A stretch of 64,000 nucleotides of DNA from NCBI RefSeq assembly GCF_030817215.1, contig NZ_JAUSZA010000001.1, forward strand, positions 6,608,501 to 6,672,500, read 5' to 3'. Below the pieces are notes generated by a model that was given only the letters and a program-made list of their open reading frames with translations, ran no database searches and was not told the origin of the DNA. Positions 16,685 to 27,067 of this stretch are shown here, in pieces (the first letter of the stretch is position 1; each line of letters opens with the position of its first letter). The stretch comes from Paenibacillus sp. V4I3 (GTDB lineage Bacteria > Bacillota > Bacilli > Paenibacillales > NBRC-103111). Both the position numbers and the translations under genes were made by a program.

Positions 16685-17146
16685 CTATAGAACCTCAGGA
16701 CCGTACCATAATCGTTTACTAATTGCATCAACTAAAATAAGCATAATAAAAGTTACTCCAAGGCAATACAAGAAATCCCACCACACGTTACTGTGCAGCA
16801 AACCGGTTATTTTTAAAATCATGTTAACACCAAATACAATAGCTACAGAAAGTATGTACTTCAGCCATGCATACTTCCACTTAAGCTTTAGCACCCAGAC
16901 GATGAAAATGCTGGAAAGCATCCAAAATAATGCCGAAAAAGCGGTTGTATCATGAGATCGATTTTCGAACCAACCAACATTATAATATCTGCTGTTGAAA
17001 AACGAGATGGGGATAAAATGCATAGTACTAAGTGCCCAAGTGATGAAATACAGCGTCATAGAGTGTAAGATGCCCTTTAACGGAAGCATAAGCCGCGTAA
17101 ACCAGGCTCTGGTCAGACCGTAATATACCGGCAGACCGATGGCCAT
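16685..17146 (-). CDS. small integral membrane protein, 153 residues, unknown function
   Basis: Four hydrophobic helices (about residues 25-45, 68-85, 95-115 and 123-140) separated by short Arg/Lys/Trp-rich loops. No family is recognised. The start ATG lacks a good ribosome binding site. It lies 15 bases after the stop of the secreted glycosidase gene and may be translated by coupling, or begin at an internal Met. It ends at the bidirectional terminator. Confidence 0.55.
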   Translation of the reverse strand: MAIGLPVYYGLTRAWFTRLMLPLKGILHSMTLYFITWALSTMHFIPISFFNSRYYNVGWFENRSHDTTAFSALFWMLSSIFIVWVLKLKWKYAWLKYILSVAIVFGVNMILKITGLLHSNVWWDFLYCLGVTFIMLILVDAISKRLWYGPEVL

Positions 17147-17161
17147 GTTAATTTACGTTGA

Positions 17162-20100
17162 TCAATTAACCCTTAATAACTCTTCAGCATCACGCAGTAA
17201 GATAGATGCCGCTTCATTTGAAATATGTTTTCCACTCTGTGCTTTAACTTCCTGCATGAAGCTGTCCAAATTACCCTTTGTCAGCTTGGCCTGCAAGCTA
17301 TTGGCTATCCCTTGATTATCAATCGAGCCGCTGCTTGTAAATAAGGCAACCAAGGACTGCAAAGATTGCAAACTAGTCTTAACTTGGAACATCGCTTTGA
17401 CGCTGCTTTCATTCCCTGACTGGTCCGTTGCGGTTACGATTAACGTATGGGAACCTAGCGTAAGCGAATAAAGAGAGATCGTTTTACCCTGCTGCAGAGT
17501 CTGACCATCCAGCGTAATTGTGGTTTTGCTCGCGTCGACACCGGAACCGTTATCGTACGTCGTGAATGACGGGATGAAATCGTCGGAATCGTATACAGAT
17601 TCTGTTACGGATAACGCGATATCAGGAGCGGTTCCGTCCCGTTTCAGATTAAGAACCTTCGTTGTTTCGACGTGTCCTACTGTATCGATCGAACGGTAAC
17701 TTATTATATATGTGCCATCCTGATCCAAAATGACCGGTGCGGTATACGTATTCCACGTTGTTTCACCATTCAAACTATACCTAGTGCCCGCTATGTCGGA
17801 AACAAGGTCTGTGGATGTCAGTGTCACACTCACCGCCCCGACATACCAGCCATTGAGTCCATCAGGTACAGCCGGAGATACAAGCGCTTTCGTAACTGGG
17901 GGCTCGGTATCGATCGTGATCAGAGCTTCGCCTTGAACACCCGAACCCTCATCAGCCTTCGCGACTACTTTAACCTTCCCGTCTTTCTTTGCAGATAATA
18001 GACCGTTCTCACTGATCGTGGCCATATCCGTAGTGGTTCCGTCTAGGTTCGTTACAGACCAGGTCACCGATTTATTTCCAACATCCGACGGCTCTATAGC
18101 TGCCGTCATTTGCATAGTTCCACTTTTTTCTGTAATCGCTTGGCTGCCGCCGCTTCCATGTACAGTAATCGAACTTGCTTGCACGGCTGGACCGTAGAAT
18201 TCAATCTCGGCTACGTTACCATATCCCCCGTTAGGAGCGACATAGCGCAAATATCGAAAAGCTGTCGGATTCGTAATGGTAACAGCGTTCCATTGAAGCG
18301 GAGGATTAGATAAAACGGTATATAAGTCCACGAATCCGGACGTAGTAGAAGTATTCGAACCTTGGAATTTGCCTCCGACCATCCGACTCGTAAAGCCAGA
18401 GCGAGGGTAGAAACGAATTTGCTGCACAACTTTCGCCGTTCCTTCGCCGAGGTCAATTCCTGTGTAGCCATTGTTTGCGGTGTAGTAATCATAATAGGTG
18501 TTTGTTTTGCCATCAAACGCTTTGTCGTATTCACCACCAGTCGACCAGGCAGGTCCCACGCCAAAGGGGGTACCGGTGATCGGAAGCAACTGGTTTCGGA
18601 TTGTGATGACTGTTTCTCCTTTGATGTCTGTACCATCCATTGCCTCGGCAGTCACTTTAACTGTACCGTTCTTTCCAGAACCGCTGGCAGTTAATATGCC
18701 ATCCGGGCTTATAGAAGCGAGATCGGTTGTGGATCCATGTAAATCAGTCACGGTCCAAGTCATGTTTGGATTGGCATTGGCCGGGATCACATTCGCTTTC
18801 ATTTGCAAGCTTCCCTTATTATCCATTATAGAAGACGCCCCGTTGCTTCCGCTCACGGTTATATTTGAAACATCTGCATAGATGCCAATAGAGCTGAAAG
18901 TATCATTCAATTGAACATTCTGATTGCTTGCAGCAATACTGGATACTGTAATTTGGGCCGACAGCTGTTCGGTTGCCTTTGCTTTCCAATGCAGCTTCAA
19001 TAAATCTCCGGAACTAATGGGGTGTCCTGAAACAGATGACACATTTAAAGCAATTTGACCCGGCTGACCGGGCGGTTCAACGGCAACCTGTAGATCTTGC
19101 CCTTCATCCATCGATTCCGCTGAAACATAATCAATGACATTAGGATCATAAGCAACAGTTGTTCTTACACTCTGGATGCTGTCCGGCAAATTAAACAAAC
19201 TGTATAGCTGATCGAAAGCTCCGTTAATTTTTACTGAATTCGAGATTGAAGCCGAAGCAAACGGAACAGAGGATACCGCTTCGGCAATTTCGATTTTATC
19301 GATATTCGGTGCATACGCCGAGCTATTCGAGAATTTGATCGTGTTATTCCCGGCGGCTAAAGTAACATCCATTACAGTCGTACGATAATTCGACCAACCT
19401 AAAGTATTTCTGAAGTAAGCCTTCTTGGCGATGCCGCCATTTACACTAATATCTGCCGACCGATCAACAATTATTGGAGTTGTAATTGGTTGCGCCATCT
19501 CCAAGCTCACCATTTGCATAAGTGATGGCCATTCTGTAAGTACCCGCAGCAGAAACGGCAACATTATTGATTGTCAGCGTATTGGCAGCACCTAATCCAA
19601 TGTAACCGACGTACTTCCCACCGGAAGCTGCCAAGTCCGTTGTAATAACGGCTGCACCGCCACGTGTATTTCCACTTGCTTCCGCTTCATAGCTGGTAAT
19701 GGTTCCCGTTGTAGCCTGAATGTCGATATAGTCAACGTTAATAGCATCACTGTCGTCAGTCGTATAGGCATCAATCCCGATTCGGTTAATACCGGCTTGT
19801 AAGAATACTTTTGTAGTGGAGCTTGCCCAGGTATTCCAGTCGGCTGTGCCGGTGAGGGAAATATCTTTTATTGGAGAACCGCCCAGCGTCATCCGGATTT
19901 TCCTATTTACAGGAACTTCAGAGAGCGGCCCTGCCGAATAACGGAGGGTCACGTTGTAATAGCCGTTCGTAGGTGCGGTTACAACAAAACTCGTGCTTGC
20001 ATTCGTACTTGAGCCATAGCCTTCTACAAAAGAGGTTCCAGAATAGCCCGCGTTATTTCCAGATGAAACAAAGGCTGTACCGGAAAGACTTGCGTATTCT

Positions 20101-21461
20101 GCTTCATAACGTGTCGTACTATTTGCTGAGGACAAATCTTTGTTTGGGGTAATCATCATGTGATAAGCCGATAGAGCTTTCATGCTATTGACAGGAACTG
20201 TAATTTGTCCTCCAGCTACGTTATAATCGCCTTCTTGAACGAAATAAGGTCCACTGGAAGGATTAAGGCCGGAGTTGTCCACTCCCCATACAATAATGTG
20301 TACCGAATTTCCGAGATAAGGAGTTGCCTCAAACCCCTTCACCACGACGTCGGTATGGAATACATCGGTGCTGGTAGTTGAACCGCCGAAGATGACTCGT
20401 GCTTGCCTCTTGTTGCTGTCTAAGGAAGCAAGCCCTTGCAGTGATCCATTTACAGACGGAGGCGTTACAGTTACCGTATTACCCGTCATTTCGCCGTACC
20501 ACTTATACAGCCACCAGCCCCCAGTCGCTTTGTTATTCTCGGTCACCAGATCGTTCAACGCTCCAGCGGTCGTCCAGTATGCAAGCATCGCATCTACTTT
20601 CGTATTCTCAAAACGTGTGATCCATTGAACCAAATTCCCCGGAACGCCGAGATCACCACTCGATCTGGCATACTCATTAATAGCTATGGGACGAGCGGAT
20701 ATGCCTAAAGACGCTTCGATCCCGCGATAGTGATTGTAATGATTATAGTAATCTGTAAAAAAATCGTTCTGGAGCTCATGCCAGGCCATCACATCAGGTA
20801 ATACATGGTTCGTTTTAGCGTAACTCATAAAATCCAAATGAAATTGCGAATCATAATGCGTCAAATTCGGTCCTGCAATTCGCGCACTGGCATCGATCGA
20901 ACGAATGCGTTCATAAACCGTCTTCCAATCACTGAAAAACTTTTGTCTTGCTGTACTCCCTGTACTAGACGAATAGTTCAACAAATTTGAGTACCAGTTC
21001 CCATTAGGCTCATTAAAAGGAACATAAACGTACATACTGCGGTTCGCGTCGGCCACTACTTTGTTCACCATGACATCAACTTTGCTTAAATAATCATCGA
21101 TCCCCAGATTGTCGTAAGGCCATTGTTTGTATATATCCTGCATATAGATTTGAATATCTTTGCCGCCATTGCGTTTAAATTGCGGGGCGATCTTCAAAGC
21201 ATCTCCATTCGGATGCTGAAGGCCGTCGGGAGCCTTTTGCGCTGTACCCTGTGGATTCAATGGAGCAATCATATTATCTGTGGGAATACCTTCGTCGCCC
21301 AAACCATACAAAAAGCCTGAAGCTCCATGTTTAACCGCACCGGTATTGGCCGATAAATCGACTGCTAGCTGAGGGTTAGCTGCATAACTTTTACTCGGCT
21401 GAAGAAATATCGTACAAACCAGAAACGTGATGACAACGCTTACAAAAAATCTTTTTTTCAA
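17162..21461 (-). pseudogene. secreted clan GH-A-like glycosidase with CBM35 modules, split by a frameshift
   Basis: Two overlapping frames (19464-21461, 665 residues; 17162-19564) are halves of one gene. A signal peptide (cleavage near A28) is followed by a TIM-barrel-like domain with probable catalytic Glu151 in FNEPNGNWY and Glu263 in INEYARS, as in clan GH-A families such as GH39 or GH79. A CBM35-like domain (450-580) comes next, and a second CBM35 is cut at NYNSNNC; its continuation (VDRSADISVNG...) is in the next frame. Beyond it lie a cohesin-like region, Big_2-type domains, an F5/8 discoidin/CBM32 domain, an OmpL47-like domain and a FIMAH-like C-terminus. Removing one T near 19475 restores about 1432 residues. 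The start is TTG at 21461 behind GGAGG. No slippery heptamer is seen, so mutation or sequencing error is likelier than programmed shifting. Confidence 0.75.
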
Positions 21462-21865
21462 AAATAATACACCTCCAATTTGTTTGTATCCTGAAGTTGG
21501 TCATTTTTCATTACGGAATGAGCATCGGAACACCTGGCACCAACTGGGACAGCACTGCTTACATGTTTATTGTACAAAAGACCGGAATACGGCAACATGC
21601 GATAATACTCACATAAAAGTGTAATTTATTCAGGTGTAGGTTTAAGGCTTGCTCTAACCTGCTTAGGAAGCAATCCGGTCGTCACCATATTCTTGTCATT
21701 TCTCAAGTCAAGAATATAGTCTAAAATTGCCGATGTGGTCAGAAAAAAACGCTCAAGTTTCCTAGGGAAACTTGAGCGTTTACAACATTTCTTTTTTCCA
21801 CTTGTCTATTTCTCCGGAATAGAACTTAAAAGGACTGATGTTTTAATAGCAGCGCCTTTGCTCTG
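21462..21865. other. 404-base intergenic region
   Basis: It holds the upstream region of the frameshifted glycosidase gene (minus strand; GGAGG site at its left end) and the terminator of the phosphatase fragment at the right. Between them are about 250 bases with no supported gene, no clear operator and no strong promoter match. Confidence 0.5.
21747..21781 (-). terminator. terminator of the phosphatase fragment
   Basis: A perfect 16-bp stem (AAACGCTCAAGTTTCC and complement) on a 3-base loop. On the minus strand it ends in seven T residues. Confidence 0.9.
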
Positions 21866-22951
21866 TTATTGTCCAGACCAGGCGCTGATTAGCGCTTGCG
21901 CATCAGCAGTCAGAATAGCTTTGACTTCGGTGGTTACTTTGCTCGCCATGGGTGCGTTATTTAAATGCTTCAGGAAATCCTGCATGAATTTGGCTGCCTG
22001 ATCCTTGGATCCCTTACTCAAATGATGGTCAGCCTGACTCAAGTCATTAGTCAGTTGATTCACGAGTGGACCGTTCAAATCCCCCTTCGCGATATACCGG
22101 TCTAGCAAACTCTTTAACGACGGGAGGCTTGTTTCCACTTTAAAGTTCATCGACATATCCAGTTTATTACCGGCAAAATCGATAGCCGCAATATTCAGGT
22201 TATGAACGCCCAGTTTGCCGGTCAAATCGACAGTCGATCCGTTGGTGTAAGGATTTCCGTCAAGCGTCATCGACTCAGAGACCACAGAGGTTTGTTGGTC
22301 TTGTGTGGTAAGTTGGAACGATACGCTTTGATTAGCTTGATATCCAGTGCCCTCAACGAAAGGAGCTCCGTTCGCTGTTAGCGTATAGGTTGGCGCGATG
22401 TGATCTTTTACCATTGAATAAGTGTCGACCACTGCCATTGTATCTGTTCTGTACGTGTTAATCTTAATGCTGGACGGGGTAACGTTGATGGTCGAGAAGG
22501 TCGGAACCTTCAGCTGGCTTCTGACCTCGGAATACACTTCCGGAGTGGTCATTAATTCGTAGTATTTACTTCCGCTCGCCGAGTTGGCTGTGAGGTACGT
22601 TGCGCCAGTCGGGTTCACGACTTGTCCCTGGCTGTCAATCAGCTGATTTTTCTGCGGGATATCGCCTTTCATCACATACGTTCTGACATAGGAGTGATCA
22701 TGGCCCATAAAGATCATGTCGACATCCAGTTCGTCAAACGTCGGGAAGAGTGCAGCTCTTAAGCAGGTAATTGCCGCCTCTGTAGAGTGAGGTCCGGCAC
22801 CATAAATGTCATGGTGGAACGTAACGAACTTCCATTTCGTGTTAGGAACAGCTGCAACCGTTTCTTTCATGAATTGTACGTGCGAGGCTCCGTCTCTGTT
22901 ATTAGTATTCAATACCATGAACAGAGCATCGCCAGCTATGCTGCAAGAGTA
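21866..22951 (-). pseudogene. 5'-truncated purple acid phosphatase-like metallophosphoesterase with FIMAH domain
   Basis: The frame encodes only the C-terminal half of a calcineurin-like phosphoesterase: MVLNTNN, the metal-ligand loops FHHDIYGAG and GHDHSYVRTY, then an Ig/OmpL47-like domain and a C-terminal FIMAH module (QAAKFMQDFLKHLNN). Homology seems to reach a little further upstream (YSCSIAGDALFMVLNTNN). The N-terminal half, which carries the first metal ligands and the signal peptide, is missing, and opposite-strand HupE-like sequence begins there. The product would be inactive. The native protein was presumably secreted. Confidence 0.75.
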
Positions 22952-23739
22952 TATTATCCTGAAAATGAACGGAGAAACGAAGACCTGGACGCAAGCGGAA
23001 AGCTTTCTCGAACGGCAAGGGGACGGGGCGAAAGTCCTATTGAAAGTACTTTATCCTCCGGAGTCCCCATCTTCGCCTATGTCCTTTACGGATAATTTGT
23101 ATATGAACAATGTGAAGACGAATTATGTCAATCTGCTGACGATTCAAGAGGGAGGCCAGAAAAGCACAATAGCTTTATCCGGTGAATTCCGTACTTGGGC
23201 CAAGATGATGACGGTCGACGATGATAGCGGATCAGAGAGCAAACGAATCCGATATCCGGCTGGCATTCCTTCTTTAGGCTTGGCATGAGCCATATTTTAG
23301 GCGGGTTCGACCATTTACTCTTCTTATTTTCTTTGCTCATCGCGCGGCAAACGTTTAAACAATACGCAACAATGATTACCGCCTTTACGATCGCTCACAG
23401 CATAACCTTAACTTTGACGGTCTTGGGACTGATCGATATATCCCCGAAGATTGTGGAACCCGCCTCGCGCTAAGCATTTGCTATGTAGCTTTCATTCACG
23501 GCATGGGATTTGCTGACATTTTAAAGGAAATGAATATTCCGAGAAGCAACATAGCAGCGGCTTTGCTCAGCTTCAACATCGGGATCGAAGTGGTCCAAAT
23601 CGCGTTAGTCGGAGTGCTTGTACCGCTCATCTATTTGTTGTACCGTTACAAATATGCGAGACGATTTGTCGTCGCAGGTTCCAGCGCGGCGTTTGTATTA
23701 GGCGGAATCTGGTTGTTTGAACGATTGTTTGCTGGTTGA
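22940..23739 (+). pseudogene. degraded HupE/UreJ-family membrane protein gene
   Basis: Three frames contain successive parts of a HupE/UreJ_2-type protein: an N-terminal extracellular part (EYIILKMNGETKTW... to about 23287), a membrane part with the family motif GGFDHLLFLFSLLIA and ITAFTIAHSITLTL (to about 23470), and a last part (ALSICYVAFIHGMGFADIL... to 23739). The frames do not join, and residues expected between CYVA and FIHGMGF seem deleted. The 5' end abuts the phosphatase fragment. The intact family is a metal-related or unknown transporter-like membrane protein. Confidence 0.7.
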
Positions 23740-23812
23740 TAAATAGTTAGAGTATATTTTTATGTAAAATCAATGGTTCCGCATTACTGCTTTCATCTGC
23801 GAACAGTAAGCA

Positions 23813-23850
23813 AAGAAGCCGCGAGGGTTTTTCCCCGCGGCTTTATTATT
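23813..23850. terminator. terminator between convergent genes
   Basis: A GC-rich hairpin (AAGCCGCG-x-GG paired with CC-x-CGCGGCTT) with one mismatch. A T-rich flank follows on the plus strand and A-rich sequence lies on the other side. Confidence 0.7.
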
Positions 23851-23873
23851 ATCGGGAAACCGCATCGAGTGGC

Positions 23874-25094
23874 TTAAGGCTTCACAATCTTCTCCTGCTT
23901 CTTGTTTTCCGGGATCGGCGCGGGCTCCGCGCTTTGATCGTTCGCTGTAAGATCGATCCCGTAATCCTTGGCAAATACCATATGGGTATCGATAAGAACG
24001 TTCTCGGTGTGTTCATCGAGATGGAATACCCGGGCTCCACGCAGTCTATTCCTATCCGCGCCGGGCAAACCGTAAGCGCCAAAGCCCGTGCTTCCGGAAT
24101 AGCCGAGCAGTACGCCGTAGTAGTTGCCGTGGTACGTATTGACGTGATCATGACCGCAGAAGACGCCCTTGACATCGCCTCGGGCCAAAATCGCCGAGAA
24201 CATGCCGCTATTGATCGGACCGGGGCATTCGTCTTCGTTCCGTTCCCCCACAATCTGGTGCTTGCCAACGGCCCTTGCATGGTCGGCCCCGGACCTTCCG
24301 TCCACGCTGGCATACCACATGAATCGGTACTCCCAGAGCGGGATATGTATGAACATGAGTGACGGCACTTTATAACCCAGTTTCTCCTCTAGCTTTTTGG
24401 AGGTTTCGTAGTACCACGCCACTTGATCGAACCGCAGCCAGTCCCAGGTCGGATATCCTTCGAAGTCTTGATCGGCAATTGTATCCGGCGCATACCTTCC
24501 GCTATCCAACAACCAGAGATTGAAGGTCGCCTTCGACCCTTGGGAGGACCGGATCAACAGGTTGGTATTCCCTGTCCCGGTAATCCCTCGTTCTCCGGGC
24601 TGGTTCACATTATGCTTGTACGCCATATAAAATTGCAGCATTTCCTCTTCGTATAGACCGGCTTTCGGAGTTGAGTCTTCGTCGTGATTCCCGAAGGTTA
24701 CGGCCCACTTGATTCCTCGTTGTTCCATTGGCTGGGCAACGTTGTTCATCGCCTGCTTCATCTCCATCGCCGTATCGCAGCCTGAGGTAATGTTGTCGCC
24801 GTTAAGTACGACAAAATCCGGATTTTCGGCGTCGAGTACCTTCTCCATCAGCTCCACGGTCCGTCGATCGATATTCTCGTCATCCTGCGTGTCGTTGAAC
24901 TGTACGATTTTGAACTTTCCGTCAGAGTTAAATTGCAGCTTCACATTGTCGTTGGTTGCGGCCTGTACCTCTCCTCCGCCAAACAATTCGACGGGAACAC
25001 CCGCTGATCCAAGGGTGAGCGCCAGCGCACTCGCCCCTCCGACTTTAATAAAATCCCTCCTGCTCATACTTTTACTTGCTTCATCATGGCTCAT
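23874..25094 (-). CDS. Tat-exported metallophosphoesterase
   Basis: 406 residues with a twin-arginine signal (SMSRRDFIKVGG, hydrophobic stretch, cleavage near AQAA-like VQAA). A calcineurin-like phosphoesterase domain follows, with metal-binding blocks QFNDTQDD (D-x-H variant), GDNI, GNHDED, HIPLWEY and GHDHVNTY. It probably hydrolyses phosphomonoesters or diesters outside the membrane after folding in the cytoplasm with its metals. The start is supported by AGGAGGT nine bases upstream. A C-terminal Lys/Glu/Pro-rich tail is present. It is monocistronic; an 8+8 inverted repeat lies 74-95 bases upstream. The exact substrate is unknown. Confidence 0.88.
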   Translation of the reverse strand: MSHDEASKSMSRRDFIKVGGASALALTLGSAGVPVELFGGGEVQAATNDNVKLQFNSDGKFKIVQFNDTQDDENIDRRTVELMEKVLDAENPDFVVLNGDNITSGCDTAMEMKQAMNNVAQPMEQRGIKWAVTFGNHDEDSTPKAGLYEEEMLQFYMAYKHNVNQPGERGITGTGNTNLLIRSSQGSKATFNLWLLDSGRYAPDTIADQDFEGYPTWDWLRFDQVAWYYETSKKLEEKLGYKVPSLMFIHIPLWEYRFMWYASVDGRSGADHARAVGKHQIVGERNEDECPGPINSGMFSAILARGDVKGVFCGHDHVNTYHGNYYGVLLGYSGSTGFGAYGLPGADRNRLRGARVFHLDEHTENVLIDTHMVFAKDYGIDLTANDQSAEPAPIPENKKQEKIVKP

Positions 25095-25167
25095 CGAACA
25101 AATACCTCCTATGATTTATTGGGATATGCCCCCTCCCCTCAATCTATCGAAGAAATGTAAGGTGAAT

Positions 25168-25189
25168 ATAACCTTGATCTAAAGGTTAT
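25168..25189. promoter_or_regulatory. inverted repeat, candidate operator of the phosphoesterase gene
   Basis: ATAACCTT-GATCTA-AAGGTTAT is a perfect 8-bp inverted repeat with a 6-bp spacer, upstream of the phosphoesterase start. On the minus strand TTTACA and TTTAGA hexamers fall 11 bases apart here, loosely like a Pho box, but the array is imperfect. Confidence 0.4.
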
Positions 25190-25374
25190 GTAAATCATAA
25201 ATGACACGAACTTGATTTCGTTCAAATTCAATTTCATGTCTTATTGGGATTGTTCACGTCATAGACCCTAATTTAGTAAAGACAGTCTTGCATTAACCGT
25301 TATTTGAATAAACAAAAAGAAGAGCTGCTGTTAAGCAAACTCCTCTACAAAAGTTTTTCGTTAGCGTAAATTCA

Positions 25375-25412
25375 CAAAAAACGGAGAACCATTCTCCATT
25401 TTTTTTGTGAAT
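25375..25412 (-). terminator. terminator of the liv/exporter operon
   Basis: The GGAGA/TCTCC stem with loop ATGG is flanked by complementary A- and T-rich arms (TTCACAAAAAA). A T-run follows on the minus strand, directly after the exporter stop codon. Confidence 0.8.
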
Positions 25413-26363
25413 CTATTTACCTTTCTTCGACATTAAACTATGAACGATCATCCCGGTTACGATACAAAGAATACCTGTCCAAGACAGACTAGAAGGAAAT
25501 GCCACATCAAGTAGCACTAATTCGCCAATGACTGTAAAAATGATTTCTCCGGCTTGAGTCGCTTCTACAGCAGCTAGTTGATGTGCGGATCTTTTTACCA
25601 TTTCCGTCGCTTTGAAAAAAAGCACGGTTGCAATGACTCCCGAACAAACGGCTACAAGAGCGGATTGGCCGATTTGCCCTGCGTTCGGCGCGCCGACATG
25701 AACAAGAGCATAGAGCGAAAGAAATATCCATAACGGAAGGCTGGCCAGTGTCATGCCTAGAACACGCTGATAGGTATCCAGCCGCTCATTGCAAACTTCC
25801 ATCATCTTCCGATTGCCAAGCGGATAAGCAAAAGCTGCTAGCAGAACAGGCACCACGCCTAAAAGCGCGTCTTTTATGGAGAGATGGCCGCCATGATCCG
25901 CCTGTATAACAATTACCCCAAATAAGATGATGAGAGAAATCAACAGACCTTTTAACGGAGCTTTTTCCTTAATCCGTTTAGGCCCACTCTTTGTTATTAT
26001 TACCCTGCTGAATAATGGAGCAAGCAATGAACCCGCAATAATGGTTACCTGCCAGGTAGCCGCAATCAACCACCCAGGTCCGTAGGCAGCGGAAAAACAC
26101 AGCGGCACATAAAATAATCCGAATCCGACCATGCTCCAGCCCATCCATACCCCTAACTGCTTTCTCATATCAAAAAGCAAGGCCCGGAGATTTCCCCTAA
26201 TCCAGACAATCAACAAAAGGATAGGAAACATGAATAGAAAACGAAGCGAAGCGCTCCATACCCAATATCCACCGGACAGCTCCATGGACCGGTTCATGAT
26301 GAAAGAAAAGGAGAAAAAAAATGATGCCATAATGCCGTAAAGCATCGGTAGAAATGATTTCAT
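25413..26363 (-). CDS. DMT/EmrE-type multidrug or metabolite exporter
   Basis: 316 residues with about ten hydrophobic helices. N-terminal MLYGIMASFFFSFSFIMNRSM and the second-half repeat resemble the putative multidrug resistance efflux (EmrE, DMT) family. It would sit in the cytoplasmic membrane; the substrate is unknown. Its ATG overlaps the LivF stop (ATGA), so it is translationally coupled to the branched-chain amino acid transporter operon. An amino acid exporter or homeostatic role is possible by context, but this is inference. It is followed by a terminator. Confidence 0.85.
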   Translation of the reverse strand: MKSFLPMLYGIMASFFFSFSFIMNRSMELSGGYWVWSASLRFLFMFPILLLIVWIRGNLRALLFDMRKQLGVWMGWSMVGFGLFYVPLCFSAAYGPGWLIAATWQVTIIAGSLLAPLFSRVIITKSGPKRIKEKAPLKGLLISLIILFGVIVIQADHGGHLSIKDALLGVVPVLLAAFAYPLGNRKMMEVCNERLDTYQRVLGMTLASLPLWIFLSLYALVHVGAPNAGQIGQSALVAVCSGVIATVLFFKATEMVKRSAHQLAAVEATQAGEIIFTVIGELVLLDVAFPSSLSWTGILCIVTGMIVHSLMSKKGK

Positions 26364-27067
26364 CCTGCCAGATAAGCTTCTTTTACTTGATCGTTGACAA
26401 GCAATGTTTTTGCGTCATCCTCCAGAATAATTTCACCGGTCTGTATCACATAACCGCGATGGGCGATTTGCAGTGCTTGGTATGCGTTTTGTTCTACGAG
26501 TAGAATCGTCATCCCCGTACGGTTCATCTCCTGAATGATTTCAAAGATTTGATCCACGATGACGGGAGCCAATCCCATCGATGGTTCGTCGAGCAGCAGT
26601 AGCTTAGGTTTCATCATGAGCGCACGGGCTATGGCAAGCATTTGTTGTTCGCCTCCACTCATGGTGCCGCCTGCTTGGTACAAGCGTTCTCTCAAACGAG
26701 GAAAGTAATCAAAGGACTGTTCCATACGCTCTTTCATCACTTTTTTATCTTTAACTGAAAATCCGCCCATTTCCAGATTTTCCTTAACAGTTAGCCTTGG
26801 GAATATGCGCCTGCCCTCCGGGACATGAGCAATGCCTTCCATCGCCGTTTGATGTGGCGGCCAGGCCGAAATGTTGCGCCCATTAAATAGGATGGAGCCT
26901 TTCGTTTTCACCTGACCGCAAATGGATTTAAGTGTTGTGGATTTTCCCGCTCCGTTACAACCGATCAACGTGACAATCTCCCCTTCATTCACATGAAGTG
27001 AAATTCCCTTTAAAGCTTGAATACCTCCATAGTAAGCCTGGACTTCTTGAAGCTGCAGTATGCTCAT
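26360..27067 (-). CDS. livF: branched-chain amino acid ABC transporter ATP-binding protein LivF
   Basis: 235 residues, normal for LivF. Walker A is GCNGAGKS (residues 36-43), the signature MSGGEQQ, and Walker B LLLLDEPSMGL. With LivG it powers uptake of Leu/Ile/Val or related amino acids through LivHM. Its start overlaps the LivG stop by four bases and its stop overlaps the next gene. Confidence 0.93.
   Translation of the reverse strand: MSILQLQEVQAYYGGIQALKGISLHVNEGEIVTLIGCNGAGKSTTLKSICGQVKTKGSILFNGRNISAWPPHQTAMEGIAHVPEGRRIFPRLTVKENLEMGGFSVKDKKVMKERMEQSFDYFPRLRERLYQAGGTMSGGEQQMLAIARALMMKPKLLLLDEPSMGLAPVIVDQIFEIIQEMNRTGMTILLVEQNAYQALQIAHRGYVIQTGEIILEDDAKTLLVNDQVKEAYLAG

Larger units (their letters stand above)
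25095..25412. other. 318-base AT-rich intergenic region
   Basis: It contains the upstream region of the phosphoesterase (minus strand), the inverted repeat at 25168-25189, loosely spaced TTTACA-like hexamers overlapping that repeat, and the terminator of the exporter gene at the right end. No ORF is supported. Confidence 0.5.

Noticed and set aside
19464..19564. Programmed ribosomal frameshifting between the two glycosidase halves
   Set aside because: The overlap has no X-XXY-YYZ slippery heptamer or obvious stimulatory hairpin; mutation or sequencing error explains it more simply.
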